A stretch of DNA of 64,000 bases, from contig BPJU01000009.1 in the NCBI GenBank assembly GCA_026004775.1, positions 1-64,000 on the forward strand, given 5' to 3'. The translations under genes and the position numbers were made by a program. This document shows, piece by piece, positions 28,045-36,898 of this stretch. The stretch comes from Pirellulaceae bacterium. GTDB lineage: Bacteria; Planctomycetota; Planctomycetia; Pirellulales; Pirellulaceae. Every line of letters begins with the position of its first letter. Positions within the stretch are counted from its first letter, which is position 1. Under the pieces are notes generated by a model. The model was given only the letters and a program-made list of their open reading frames with translations. It did no database searches and was not told where the DNA came from.

Positions 28045-31000
28045 CCGTTCTGTCCTCCAATCGGGGGCGATCCCTCCCGCGCCTGCAAGGGCGCCATCAG
28101 CGCATCGACCGACAGGCAATAGTGCGCCACCTTCGTGACCTCGTGCCACTCGAAGCGCGCCGGATCCTTGATCGGCTCCTGGAGCTTCGGCTCGGTCGCG
28201 CAGTCGGTGACGACGTAAAGCCAGTAACAATCTCGACGGTCTTCGGCCACGCGACGTTCGTTCGGAGTAAGAAGGATCGTACCCGTGGCACCGGCCAGGC
28301 CTTTGACCTCGATAAGGCGAAGCTCTCCTGAGTTGAGGTCCAGGCTCGTGATGTCGTAGCCCAGGTTCTGTTGGTGCACGTCGTCCACCTGCCGGCCCTG
28401 GGCCCGCTCGTACTCCATGACAACCCTCATGGCGATGGCCTCGGTTTCCAGGTCGGGTCGCAAGCGCCCCACCTCCTCCGTCTGGCGCTCCGGATGAGGC
28501 AGAACCAGGACGCTGGCTACACGCTCGACCGCCTGTAGAGAAAGTGCGCGCTGCTGCTGCAGTTCCCTCCGCCGCCGATCCCGGCGCTGGAGCAGTTCGG
28601 CATGCCGCGTTTCCGCTTGCGCGAGCCGGCCTTCGGCGCCCTGGTCGCCACGTTCCACAGCCTCTTGGGCTTTGCCGATCTCCATGTCAGCCCGTTGCAG
28701 GAGTTCGGTGAGCGAGAGCTCCACGTGCCTGCTGATTCGCTCCACTTCGTCAAGCCGCTCCCTGCGGGTCTCTTCCAGAAAGGGCACGAGCGCATGCTCA
28801 TGGAGCCACTCGGTCGCTTCAGGAAGGCCCGCTACCGCCGGCAGCTTTTCGGGAGGCTCCGCAGGCAGAAGGTTTCCCAGGACACTCGGTTGACAAAGCT
28901 GCGGTGAGCCGTTTGCGGCAATCTCCACTGCAAACAGCCGCTCGTGAATCACCTGGCCCAAGCCATCCACGATCCGCGCACGGTAAAAGTCCATGCGCGC
29001 TGGAGCTTCGTGCTGCAAGGAATAGAAGGTCGCTCCCTTGGCGAACACTTCGAGCGCCTTGTCACAGGTGTTGCGCCGGATCGCTTCAAAGAGCGGATGC
29101 CCGGGGGTGACCCACTCCAGGTTATGCGTTTCGGCAGTCTCACGGTCGGTGGAAAAACGGGGATACTTTGCCGCCAAGGGAGGCAGCTTCCAGGTGGCAT
29201 CGCCCTCATAGCGGCGCAGCACCGACGGAGTCCGTGTCGGCTCGAAAGTATACGGGAGGCTTGGATCCGGTTTGAGCGTGATAGGCACGAACTCTGCTGC
29301 TTCCCGGATAAACCGCGCGATCGCCTCCGGCACAACGCGCCGCTCCTGCGCTCGTGCCCGACGTTCGATGAGCATCTTTAGGTTGAGCTTCTTGGAAGCC
29401 AATCCTTCTAGGGCGTTCTGGCAAATCCGCCGAAACTCTTTTTCGTCGACGTTTTTCAGCAGCCGCTCCTCCAGGTCGGTGTCGCCCAGCCGCCCCGCGT
29501 AGTAGTCGCGCAGGATCCGCTCCACCTGGGCCGCCGGGAGGACCTCCCCAACAACATTGAACACAGCGTCGTCGTCCAGGGCGTCGCGGATCTCCTGGAG
29601 CTTTTCCAGCAGGCGCTGGAGCACCCGGCCCTCGATGGTGTTCGTAGCCACGAAGTTGAAGATCAAGCAGTCGTTTCGCTGGCCGTAGCGGTGAATGCGG
29701 CCCATGCGCTGCTCGAGGCGATTCGGGTTCCAAGGAATGTCGTAGTTAAAAAGAATGTTGCAGATCTGCAGGTTGATGCCCTCGCCGGCCGCCTCGGTCG
29801 CCACCAGAATCTGGATCTCCCCCTCCCGGAACTGCTGTTCGGCGTACAGGCGAGTTCCGGGTTCATCACGCGAGCCCGGTTTCATGCCACCGTGGATGCA
29901 ACCGACGCGAAACCCCCAGGCCGCCAGCCGCTCCACCAGGTAATCCAGGGTGTCCTTGAACTCCGTGAAGATGATAAGCCGCTTGTCGGGACGATCGAAG
30001 AAACCCTCCTGGTGGAGTATCTGTTTGAGCTTCGAAAGTTTCGCTTCCTTTCCCGACTGCTCAACCGCCTGGGCCTGCCTTGCCAGGTTCCTGAGTTGCT
30101 GGATCTCTTCGTTGGTCTGCTGGGCGTTGCCTGCGAGCGTGACAGCTTCGAGCATCTCCTCCAGACGTTCGCGCTCGGTCTCCTCCATCTCGTCCAACTC
30201 GTCCGGTTCGGGCAGGTACGGTGGGGCGAGTCGTGCAAGGTCTTGGGCTCGTTTGAGCATCTCTGCGAGCCGCTGGGCGCGGTTCTCAAGCGATCGCCGC
30301 ACCGCGTAGGTGCTCGAGGCAAGTCTCCGCTGGTAGAGTGACATCAGGAAGCTGACGGCGCGGGCGCGGGGATCGTCACCTTGGGATGCGGCTTTGGCGC
30401 TGTGTGCCTTCACAAAACGCGTGACATCGCGGTAAAGCTCAAACTCCGCCCCATCAATCTGGAATTCGACCGTATGAGGGATCCGCCTGGTGAAGATCTT
30501 CTTCGCTACCCAGGTGCCATCCGGTTGGCGCTCCGGAAAATAGATCATCGCCTCTTTGGTGCGGCGCAGGTAGAACGGCGCGCGCCGGCGATCCATGGCC
30601 TCGCGAATCGACCGGACATCCGCATAAGCATCCGCGTCCAGAAGCTGGAGGAACAAACTGAAATTCACCGGGTCGCCCTTGTGCGGCGTGGCGGTCAAAA
30701 GCAGCATGTGATCCGAACTGTCGCGAAGCAGTTCGCCGAGCCTGTAGCGCAGGCTTTTGTGAGACGGGTCCAAAGCTGACATGCGGTGTGCTTCGTCAAC
30801 GATCACAAGGTCCCAGTTCACCTGCCGAAGGCCCGGCAAGATTTCCTGCCTTTTGGCCAGATCGAGAGACGTAATGATCTTTTTCTGCTCGAGCCACTGG
30901 TTGACGCCAAATTGGTCCCGAATGTCACTGCCCTTGAGAACGAGAAACTTCGTGTCGAACTTTTCCTTCAGTTCTCGCTGCCACTGGAAGCAGAGGTTGG

Positions 31001-31478
31001 CAGGACAGACGATCAGAACCCGCTCGGCCAAGCCACGCAATTCGAGCTCGCGAAGCAGAAGCCCAGCCATAATCGTCTTGCCTGCCCCCGCATCGTCGGC
31101 CAGCAAGAACCGAACTCTCGGCAACTTCAGCAGGTAGTCGTAGACGGCCTCGAGCTGATGCGGCAACGGGTCAACTCGAGAAATCGAAAGACCAAAGTAA
31201 GGATCGAACTCATAGGCGATTCCCAGGAGATAGGCCTGCAATCCGAGGCGAAGGAGGCGGCCGTCGCCGGCATAAGTGTATTGCGCATCGAAGATCGTAA
31301 GTTTTTCGAGGTCCTGTTGTGTGAGCGTCACCCTGCGGAAACGCTCCGACTGCGTGCCCACGAGCCCCACGACCCAAGAGTTCGGGCCGTTTGCACGTAC
31401 AGTCTCCACCCGCATCGGCTCGCTGAAAAGCGGGCCGCTTAGAATCTGCCCTTCCCGTAGTAGCGCCGCACTACCCAT
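28041..31478 (-). CDS. SNF2-type helicase/translocase with C-terminal DUF3883-like domain (DrmD/BrxHII-like)
   Basis: 1,145 residues; ATG at 31478 after GAGGGG. It has an SNF2 superfamily 2 core: RVDPLPHQLEAVYDYLLKLP, Walker A LLADDAGAGKTIMAGL at about 125-140, VLIVCPANLCFQWQREL, DEAH at about 228-231, LLLTATPHKGD, then RLIIFTEFKDTLDYLVERL, ATEAAGEGINLQICNILFNY and the arginine-finger motif QRMGRIHRYGQRND. A coiled coil (about 925-1000) precedes a DUF3883-like domain (MEYERAQGRQVDDVHQQNLG, ELRLIEVKGLAG) whose E-V-K suggests a PD-(D/E)XK-type fold. Helicases of this type serve DISARM (DrmD) and BREX type 3 (BrxHII). It is the first gene of the minus-strand operon and overlaps the next gene by GTGA. 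Confidence 0.87.
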   Translation of the reverse strand: MGSAALLREGQILSGPLFSEPMRVETVRANGPNSWVVGLVGTQSERFRRVTLTQQDLEKLTIFDAQYTYAGDGRLLRLGLQAYLLGIAYEFDPYFGLSISRVDPLPHQLEAVYDYLLKLPRVRFLLADDAGAGKTIMAGLLLRELELRGLAERVLIVCPANLCFQWQRELKEKFDTKFLVLKGSDIRDQFGVNQWLEQKKIITSLDLAKRQEILPGLRQVNWDLVIVDEAHRMSALDPSHKSLRYRLGELLRDSSDHMLLLTATPHKGDPVNFSLFLQLLDADAYADVRSIREAMDRRRAPFYLRRTKEAMIYFPERQPDGTWVAKKIFTRRIPHTVEFQIDGAEFELYRDVTRFVKAHSAKAASQGDDPRARAVSFLMSLYQRRLASSTYAVRRSLENRAQRLAEMLKRAQDLARLAPPYLPEPDELDEMEETERERLEEMLEAVTLAGNAQQTNEEIQQLRNLARQAQAVEQSGKEAKLSKLKQILHQEGFFDRPDKRLIIFTEFKDTLDYLVERLAAWGFRVGCIHGGMKPGSRDEPGTRLYAEQQFREGEIQILVATEAAGEGINLQICNILFNYDIPWNPNRLEQRMGRIHRYGQRNDCLIFNFVATNTIEGRVLQRLLEKLQEIRDALDDDAVFNVVGEVLPAAQVERILRDYYAGRLGDTDLEERLLKNVDEKEFRRICQNALEGLASKKLNLKMLIERRARAQERRVVPEAIARFIREAAEFVPITLKPDPSLPYTFEPTRTPSVLRRYEGDATWKLPPLAAKYPRFSTDRETAETHNLEWVTPGHPLFEAIRRNTCDKALEVFAKGATFYSLQHEAPARMDFYRARIVDGLGQVIHERLFAVEIAANGSPQLCQPSVLGNLLPAEPPEKLPAVAGLPEATEWLHEHALVPFLEETRRERLDEVERISRHVELSLTELLQRADMEIGKAQEAVERGDQGAEGRLAQAETRHAELLQRRDRRRRELQQQRALSLQAVERVASVLVLPHPERQTEEVGRLRPDLETEAIAMRVVMEYERAQGRQVDDVHQQNLGYDITSLDLNSGELRLIEVKGLAGATGTILLTPNERRVAEDRRDCYWLYVVTDCATEPKLQEPIKDPARFEWHEVTKVAHYCLSVDALMAPLQAREGSPPIGGQNG

Positions 31479-31894
31479 ACATGCCCCTCATGCCCTCAGT
31501 CATCCTGTCACCAAGACGGACGGCGCAGTGCACCCCCATGCACGCAACCAGCCACGCAATGTTCAGAACGGCACGCGCGGCAAGCTCGATCCTTCCCCAA
31601 ACACCCCGTTTTTTCCCTTCCCGCCGCGTACGCTGTCAGTATAAGTAACAGGTCTGCCGAGCCGTTTCCATCTTACGCAGAAACTCCTTCGCCAACCGCC
31701 TCGTCATTCCCGCGTTCCGTTCTTGCGTCGAACCTTATCTAGCCCGCCATTCGAGGCATACCCTCGATGCGCCCAAAAAGGTTCTTCCCTGGAATCTCGT
31801 ATCGCCATGCTGTTCTTGCAACCACCGGTTGTTGGCTCTCTGCCGGAAACAGCCGTGGCAATCCATGTTATATTGCCACGACGCTCTTGGTTGC

Positions 31895-31923
31895 CGAACG
31901 AATCTGGAGAAAGGATTCGTTCG
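31895..31923. repeat. 10-bp perfect inverted repeat with 9-base loop
   Basis: CGAACGAATC (31895-31904) and GATTCGTTCG (31914-31923) are exact reverse complements. A second hairpin with 8-bp arms lies 15 bases before it (31854-31880). There is no T-run after either, so it does not look like a simple terminator; it could be a small structured element. Confidence 0.5.
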
Positions 31924-32258
31924 ATATTCCCAGAAGGAAAGACCGGCAAATCACCCGTGGTCCGAACGACGGCTGTTGTCCCACCCATGCGAAGCGGCTC
32001 TCTGGTTGAAACGCAGAATTCTTGTGGCTGCACTTCATCCGCACGCCAACGCATGGAAGAGGCATACTCTATCGTTCGTTTCACTTGGTGGCGGCGGATT
32101 GATGTTCAGCGACCCTTTTTATATTCGGCAGGAAAGGCTTTTTTCCAGGCCTGTACCAGAGAACGGCAGCGGCGGCAGCACGTAGCCACGATCGGTGCGT
32201 GCGGCCTTCGGCGGTTCCAGCCTCTGGTCCGCCGGTCCGCGTGCCAGTTGGCTTTCGA

Positions 32259-32283
32259 ACTAACTGCCTATCCGAAAACCGCC
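32259..32283 (+). repeat. Dispersed CCTATCCGAAAACCG repeat, left-arm copy
   Basis: These 25 bases are identical to 33701-33725. The opposite arm is not present nearby, so only half of the palindrome is found here. Confidence 0.75.
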
Positions 32284-32554
32284 GTTGGTGCTTTTATCCA
32301 CAGTGTGCGAATCGGTATTCGGCCAGGCTCTAAGCCGCCAATTGGCGATCCAATTTCATGGCGAAGCGTCCACAGTTACCCGTCTCCCTCCCAAGCCAAT
32401 CCCCAATCTCCTTTGGCAGATTCTCGTGATGGAACCTGGCAGGCAACGCGTTTTCCAATCCGGCAAAGCGTGTCTGTCTTTGCGTGCGATAAACGGGGTT
32501 CAGCTCGTCACCGAATGCCGCATACAATAGCAGGAAAAAAAGGGAGGTTTTTTG

Positions 32555-33562
32555 ATGCGCGATGACTGCGGTGACTCTTTCGATACATGGCGGCACGGGC
32601 ACTCGTTCGGCCAGGAGATACCTCGCTCCGGTGAATGGCGGACAATCGTCGTCATCGGTTTGACGAGCGTGATGATGGTGGTGGAGATTCTGGCCGGTTG
32701 GTGGTTCGGCTCGATGGCCTTACTGGCCGACGGCCTGCACATGGCCTCGCACGCCGCGGCGCTCAGCGTCACGGCCGTGGCCTATGTCTATACGCGCCGC
32801 CACGCGCACGACCCTCGCTTCAGCTTCGGCACCGGCAAAGTGAATGCTCTGGGCGGTTTTACCAGTGCCGTACTGCTGCTGATGTTCGCTCTGGTGATGG
32901 TCTGGGAGAGCGTGGTGCGGATGCTGCATCCGATCCGGATCGCTTTTAACCAGGCGATCGGCGTGGCGGCGGTCGGCTTGGTGGTCAACGGGGTTTCGGC
33001 GATCATCCTGCACCACAAAGGAACGGACGACGGCGACGCAGAAGGTTCGGCTACCGGGGGCAGCGCGTCGGCCGACGAGCACGATCACAACCTTCGCGCC
33101 GCTTACTTCCACGTATTGGCCGATGCATTGACGTCGATTCTGGCCATTGCGGCCTTGCTGGCGGGCAAATGGGGCGGTTGGATCTGGCTGGATCCGGCCA
33201 TGGGGGTAGTGGGAGCCGTGCTGGTGAGCCGGTGGTCTTGGGGGCTGCTGGGGGCCACAAGCTCTATACTGCTGGACCGTCAGGGCCCGGAGGAGCTGCG
33301 CGAAAGGATTCGGCGCCGCATCGAAGAGATGCAACAGGCTCGCGTCACCGACCTGCACCTCTGGTCGATCGGCCCGGGGATTTGGGCCGTCGAAATGGTG
33401 GTGGTGGCGGCCGACCCGCAGTCGCCCGACTACTACAAGTCGCTGCTGCCTGCCGGAATGGGTATCGTGCATGCCACGGTCGAGGTGCACGCGTATGGAA
33501 AGGAGCCGGCCTGCCAAGTGCCGCGAGGCAAACACGGCGAGCAGCCGGAATCGAACAATTAA
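32555..33562 (+). CDS. dmeF: Cation diffusion facilitator, DmeF type (Co/Ni/Zn efflux)
   Basis: About 335 residues. The ATG at 32555 is seven bases after GGAGG. Six transmembrane helices can be drawn. The metal site is visible as LLADGLHMASHAA in TM2 and FHVLADALTSILAI in TM5, and RFSFGTGKVNALGGFTSA is the conserved loop. A His/Asp-rich stretch (DEHDHNLRAAY) precedes TM5, as in DmeF proteins. The C-terminal cytoplasmic domain (VTDLHLWSIGPGIWAVEMVV) is the CDF dimer domain. DmeF exports Co(II)/Ni(II) from the cytoplasm in exchange for protons; the metal here is inferred from subfamily only. It stands alone, convergent with the TolC gene. Confidence 0.88.
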   Translation: MRDDCGDSFDTWRHGHSFGQEIPRSGEWRTIVVIGLTSVMMVVEILAGWWFGSMALLADGLHMASHAAALSVTAVAYVYTRRHAHDPRFSFGTGKVNALGGFTSAVLLLMFALVMVWESVVRMLHPIRIAFNQAIGVAAVGLVVNGVSAIILHHKGTDDGDAEGSATGGSASADEHDHNLRAAYFHVLADALTSILAIAALLAGKWGGWIWLDPAMGVVGAVLVSRWSWGLLGATSSILLDRQGPEELRERIRRRIEEMQQARVTDLHLWSIGPGIWAVEMVVVAADPQSPDYYKSLLPAGMGIVHATVEVHAYGKEPACQVPRGKHGEQPESNN

Positions 33563-33643
33563 AACTCTTCCAGGTGCTGGCCGTGGCAGGATGACGGCGG
33601 GCATTGAAAAGCAGCCGGAATTGAACGATTAAAATCCTTCCAG
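33541..33643 (+). repeat. Duplicated gene-end segment between convergent genes
   Basis: The last codons of dmeF (33541-33573, QPESNN-stop followed by a CTTCCAG tail) are repeated at 33611-33643 as QPELND-stop. The second copy goes on into CTTCCAGTCCGACC, which is also the 3' end of the TolC gene at 33779-33794. The spacer therefore seems to contain copied fragments of both neighbouring gene ends. Confidence 0.6.
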
Positions 33644-33707
33644 TCCGACCTTGGGGAGCCGACAAAATATTATCGGTATACGGCAGACCGGAATGGAACG
33701 ACTAACT

Positions 33708-33772
33708 GCCTATCCGAAAACCGCCCGTGGTCCGCTTTATCGATAGGCCCTCGAACCGGTTTTCGGATAGGC
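33708..33772. terminator. 16-bp perfect inverted repeat between convergent dmeF and tolC-like genes
   Basis: GCCTATCCGAAAACCG (33708-33723) and its exact reverse complement (33757-33772) are separated by 33 bases, ending one base before the minus-strand stop codon. The position at a convergent junction suggests a bidirectional terminator or a REP element used as one. The arms contain AAAA/TTTT, so either strand has a short U-run within the stem; no U-run follows. Confidence 0.5.
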
Positions 33773-33773
33773 T

Positions 33774-35399
33774 CTAAAATTCTTCCAGTCCGACCGGCCA
33801 GCCGAGGGCTCGCTGCAGGCGAAACTGGGCTTCGTTGTAATCGTACAATGCCCGCACGTAGTCTCGCTGCGCTTCATCCAAGGCCTGCAACGACTGGAGC
33901 AGCTCGATCGGCAGGCCCTGGCCGCCTCGGACGCGGGCCATGTTGCGCTGGTACGAGTCGAGGGCGGCTTGCACGCCGGACTCGGCCGTCCGTATCTGGT
34001 CCTTACGCGCTTTGACCTGAGTGGCCGCCTCCACCACCTCACGGGCCACCTGATCCATCCGGCGGGCTTGAAGAAAAACGGCCTGGTCCCAGCGTGCCTG
34101 GGATTCATCCTGGCGCGCTCGATCGCCAAATCCCAGGTTGCGGATTCCCCAGAAAACAGCGGCATCGAAATCGAATCGGCCGCCGGTGTTGGCCACGGTC
34201 GAGCCGATGCCGCCCCCAAAGCCGCTCTGGCTTATTCCCAGAATCACACTGGGCAACCACGGTCCCAGTCGTTCACGGCGATACCGCAAAACGGCTTCCT
34301 GCACCAGGTGACGAGCTTCAGCCAGTTCCGGGCGGTTCGACAGGGCGGTGGCGACCAACTGCTGCATCGGTTTGTCGACCGCTACCAGGTCGATCGGAAC
34401 CAGAGTAGGCTCTTCGGGAGAAATGGAAACTTGCGGATCGACACTGAGCAGTTCCGCCAGTCGAGCCGACGCCACTTTCACGGCTTCTTGCGCGCGGGCC
34501 AATTCGTTCTGCCTCCGGGTCAACTCGGTGCGCGCACGATCCGCGTCGGCCTGGGATCCTTGACCCGTTTGCGCGAATTGGGCCGTTAATTCGGCCAGGA
34601 CTTCGGCGTTCCTGAGCGTCTTTTCGGCAACGACTTCCAATTGTCGAGCACGGAGCAAATCCAGATAGGCGACGGCAACCGCCAGCAGCGTGTCTTGGGC
34701 TACAGCGTCCGAAGCATGCGAGGCAGCCGAAGCCGCCTGGGCCGCAATACGCGGTTGGAACGAGGCGTCGGCCATCTGGAACTGCGCTGCCACGCCCGGT
34801 AACACCGATGTTCCGGCTCCCACCGCCGACATTCCCAAGCCCGCCTGGAGCGACGAGCGATTCACGTTGATCACTTTGCCATCGGAAGCTTGGAGCTGCC
34901 CGTCGTGATGGTGGTAACTCATTCCCGCCCGCAGCGACGGCAACCACAAGGTCTTGGCGGCCTGTAGTCGAGCGTATGCTTCGCGGTACCGAGCCGCCGC
35001 GAAAGCAATCTGCGGACTTTGGCCACCCGCCAGCGCCAGCGCTTCGGCTAGATCCAATTCTAAAATCCCTGCCTCGGCCGACTCGCCGGGCTCTGGCCGT
35101 CGTGGCTCGTTCGGTTGCGCTGACACCGTACGCACCAGCGACGGTTCGGAACGGCCTGTGGATGCCCCACCGGCCGGTGGATGCATCTGTCGCGGCTCAA
35201 TCGTCCGGTCGGATTCACCCGCGACACGGCCGGACAAGTCGTGCGAGGCCGGCAAGGCAGTGCTCGGCGTATTGTATGAAAGCTGCATGGTGGCCGGCGG
35301 GCAGACGCTCGCGTGCCGAATGCAGCCCATGGTAAATAGGGCAATCAATATCCCTGGCGACAAGGTACTTCGAGCTCGCGGTGGTCGGTCCTTGACCAT
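33774..35399 (-). CDS. TolC-family outer-membrane efflux channel
   Basis: 541 residues, starting at the ATG at 35399 (GGGAGA upstream). The N-terminal stretch (TLSPGILIALFTMGCIRH) is a lipoprotein-like signal with a Cys. A low-complexity linker of about 80 residues follows. The two OEP repeats are clear: LDLAEALALAGGQSPQIAFA, LAELTAQFAQTGQGSQADADRARTEL and, in the second, ARHLVQEAVLRYRRERLGPW, PIELLQSLQALDEAQRDYVRALYDYNEAQ. It forms the outer-membrane duct of the tripartite pump whose adaptor and permease lie upstream on the same strand. A 311-base gap separates it from the adaptor, so it may have its own promoter. Confidence 0.88.
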   Translation of the reverse strand: MVKDRPPRARSTLSPGILIALFTMGCIRHASVCPPATMQLSYNTPSTALPASHDLSGRVAGESDRTIEPRQMHPPAGGASTGRSEPSLVRTVSAQPNEPRRPEPGESAEAGILELDLAEALALAGGQSPQIAFAAARYREAYARLQAAKTLWLPSLRAGMSYHHHDGQLQASDGKVINVNRSSLQAGLGMSAVGAGTSVLPGVAAQFQMADASFQPRIAAQAASAASHASDAVAQDTLLAVAVAYLDLLRARQLEVVAEKTLRNAEVLAELTAQFAQTGQGSQADADRARTELTRRQNELARAQEAVKVASARLAELLSVDPQVSISPEEPTLVPIDLVAVDKPMQQLVATALSNRPELAEARHLVQEAVLRYRRERLGPWLPSVILGISQSGFGGGIGSTVANTGGRFDFDAAVFWGIRNLGFGDRARQDESQARWDQAVFLQARRMDQVAREVVEAATQVKARKDQIRTAESGVQAALDSYQRNMARVRGGQGLPIELLQSLQALDEAQRDYVRALYDYNEAQFRLQRALGWPVGLEEF

Positions 35400-35710
35400 G
35401 CAGCATTCTCTCCCACGGCCGAATAATCAGCGCCATCGTTAAAATCGGCAAAATTGCGTTAAGACGTTAATTGCCTTTTTCGGGCAAAATTTTCGTAGTG
35501 TGCCACAGCCTGGACCGGCAGGCTTGCCGTTCGGCTGACTTGTTCCCGCAGGGAGGTTGCCAGGAAGGACGCGACAGACGGCACACGCCTGCACGAAAGC
35601 ACGCATGTTGACAACACCATCGGTGCAATATTATTAACACACTGGTTGGGTAGTCTGTGTGTACAGCGGATGGGATCCGAGAAGAGGCAGGAACGGGACG
35701 GCATCCGGAA
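35400..35710. other. Gap between adaptor and TolC genes
   Basis: 311 bases, AT-richer than its neighbours, particularly at 35440-35520 and 35620-35650. No gene is supported. It probably holds the promoter of the TolC gene on the minus strand; a TTAACG-type near-palindrome (TTAAGACGTTAA at about 35459-35470) is the only striking motif. Confidence 0.4.
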
Positions 35711-36898
35711 CTATTCCAGAAACACCGTCACCGTTGCATACATACCGGGGCGCAGAGTTCCGTCACTGTTTTCCAGATGGATTTCGGTGCGAAGCGTGCG
35801 CGCTACCGGGTCCAGCAGCCAGGCGGTACGCGTTACCTGAGCATCGGGGATTTCCCGGTCGGCGAGGGCCGGGATGCGAACGACGGCTCGACTTCCGGGC
35901 CGAATGCGGACGGCGTCACGTTCCGGGAAATCGGCGACCACCCGCACTCGATCGGTACGAGCGACCACGAACAGCGGCCGTGAGCCACCCCCTTGCGGCG
36001 GGCGCACCAGGTGGCCGGGATCGACGTTGCGCTGGGTGACCACACCGGCGAACGGCGCGACGATTTTGCGGTAGCTGTACATGGCTTGCGCATGCTCGAA
36101 GGCAGCTTGCGCCACCTGTTGGCGGGCCTGAGCAGCCGCGTAGTCGGCTTCCGCTTGCGCTACTTTGGCTTCCGCCACAGCCAACTCGGCCTGCATCGAC
36201 TCGATTCGAGCCTCAGCTTCGTGGCGCGCTGCTTCTGCGGCCACAAACTGGTTACGGGTCTCGTCCACAAGCTTCTCGCTGAGCGAACCGCTGGCGGCCA
36301 ACTGTGCCACTCGGTCCAGCTCGGCTTTCCAGCGAGCGTATTCGCCGTCGGCCCGCTTCAACCCGGCTTGGGCTTCGGCAAGCCGGGCGGCAGCACTGAG
36401 TTTGGCGGTCACCGCCACGCGCCTGGCCTGCTCAGCCTGCCGGACGCCGGCTTGGGCTTCAGCCACAGCCGCCAGACCTTTCTTCACCTCCTGTTCCAAT
36501 TCGGGCACGACCAACTCCGCCAGGGTTTCCCCTTCTTCAACGCGGTCGCCGATATCGGGGAGCGGCAGGACTCTTGTCTGGCCGTTTTCGCCGGCCAGGG
36601 TCCGGGTTTTGCCGACATATCCATCGATCCGGGCGAACAACGGTGTCTGCTCATAGGGTTCGATTTGAGCCGGTTGCGTGGCACTGGCCGGCGCGGGCTT
36701 CTCGGCCGGCTGGGACTGGCCGGACGGCGTTGGGGCGGCTGGAACCGCTGGCGACTTTTCGGGCGCCGGGGTGGGTGACGGGTTCACGTCTTTTGCTTGG
36801 GAAGCGGTGGTGGCGTCGGCCGGCGCGTGACATCCGGCCAGGGCAAGGCCCAACAGCCCGACAAACGACACGAAGGGCAGCATGATTGCGCTTCTCAT
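35711..36898 (-). CDS. RND efflux periplasmic adaptor (MFP/HlyD family) lipoprotein
   Basis: 395 residues. The N-terminus MRSAIMLPFVSFVGLLGLALAGCH has a clear lipobox (LALAGC). A Pro/Ala-rich linker (about 25-75) leads to the first half of the barrel-sandwich hybrid (LFARIDGYVGKTRTL, DIGDRVEEGETLAELVVPEL). A long Ala/Glu-rich coiled-coil hairpin follows (about 140-275), then YRKIVAPFAGVVTQRNVDPG, the second half, and a beta-barrel (VRVVADFPERDAVRIRPG). It links the inner-membrane RND permease with TolC. The start overlaps the permease stop as ATGA, so the two are translationally coupled. Confidence 0.9.
   Translation of the reverse strand: MRSAIMLPFVSFVGLLGLALAGCHAPADATTASQAKDVNPSPTPAPEKSPAVPAAPTPSGQSQPAEKPAPASATQPAQIEPYEQTPLFARIDGYVGKTRTLAGENGQTRVLPLPDIGDRVEEGETLAELVVPELEQEVKKGLAAVAEAQAGVRQAEQARRVAVTAKLSAAARLAEAQAGLKRADGEYARWKAELDRVAQLAASGSLSEKLVDETRNQFVAAEAARHEAEARIESMQAELAVAEAKVAQAEADYAAAQARQQVAQAAFEHAQAMYSYRKIVAPFAGVVTQRNVDPGHLVRPPQGGGSRPLFVVARTDRVRVVADFPERDAVRIRPGSRAVVRIPALADREIPDAQVTRTAWLLDPVARTLRTEIHLENSDGTLRPGMYATVTVFLE

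Larger units (their letters stand above)
31479..32554. other. 1.08-kb gap without a convincing gene
   Basis: Open frames exist on both strands (for example 31723-32565 plus) but have poor codon structure, overlap each other and resemble no family I know. Two small perfect inverted repeats are visible: CGTGGCAA/TTGCCACG at 31854-31880 and CGAACGAATC/GATTCGTTCG at 31895-31923. A copy of the CCTATCCGAAAA repeat is at 32259-32283. The region upstream of 31478 should hold the island promoter, but no clear -35/-10 pair was found. Confidence 0.5.

Noticed and set aside
12784-31478. Full BREX or DISARM system
   Set aside because: I looked for PglZ (alkaline-phosphatase-like), BrxA, BrxF, BrxL, DrmA, DrmB and DrmC features and found none, so neither name is justified.
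31723-32565. 280-residue open frame on the plus strand in the gap after the island
   Set aside because: No ribosome-binding site, no motif, overlapping frames on both strands of similar length; it even runs into the start of dmeF.
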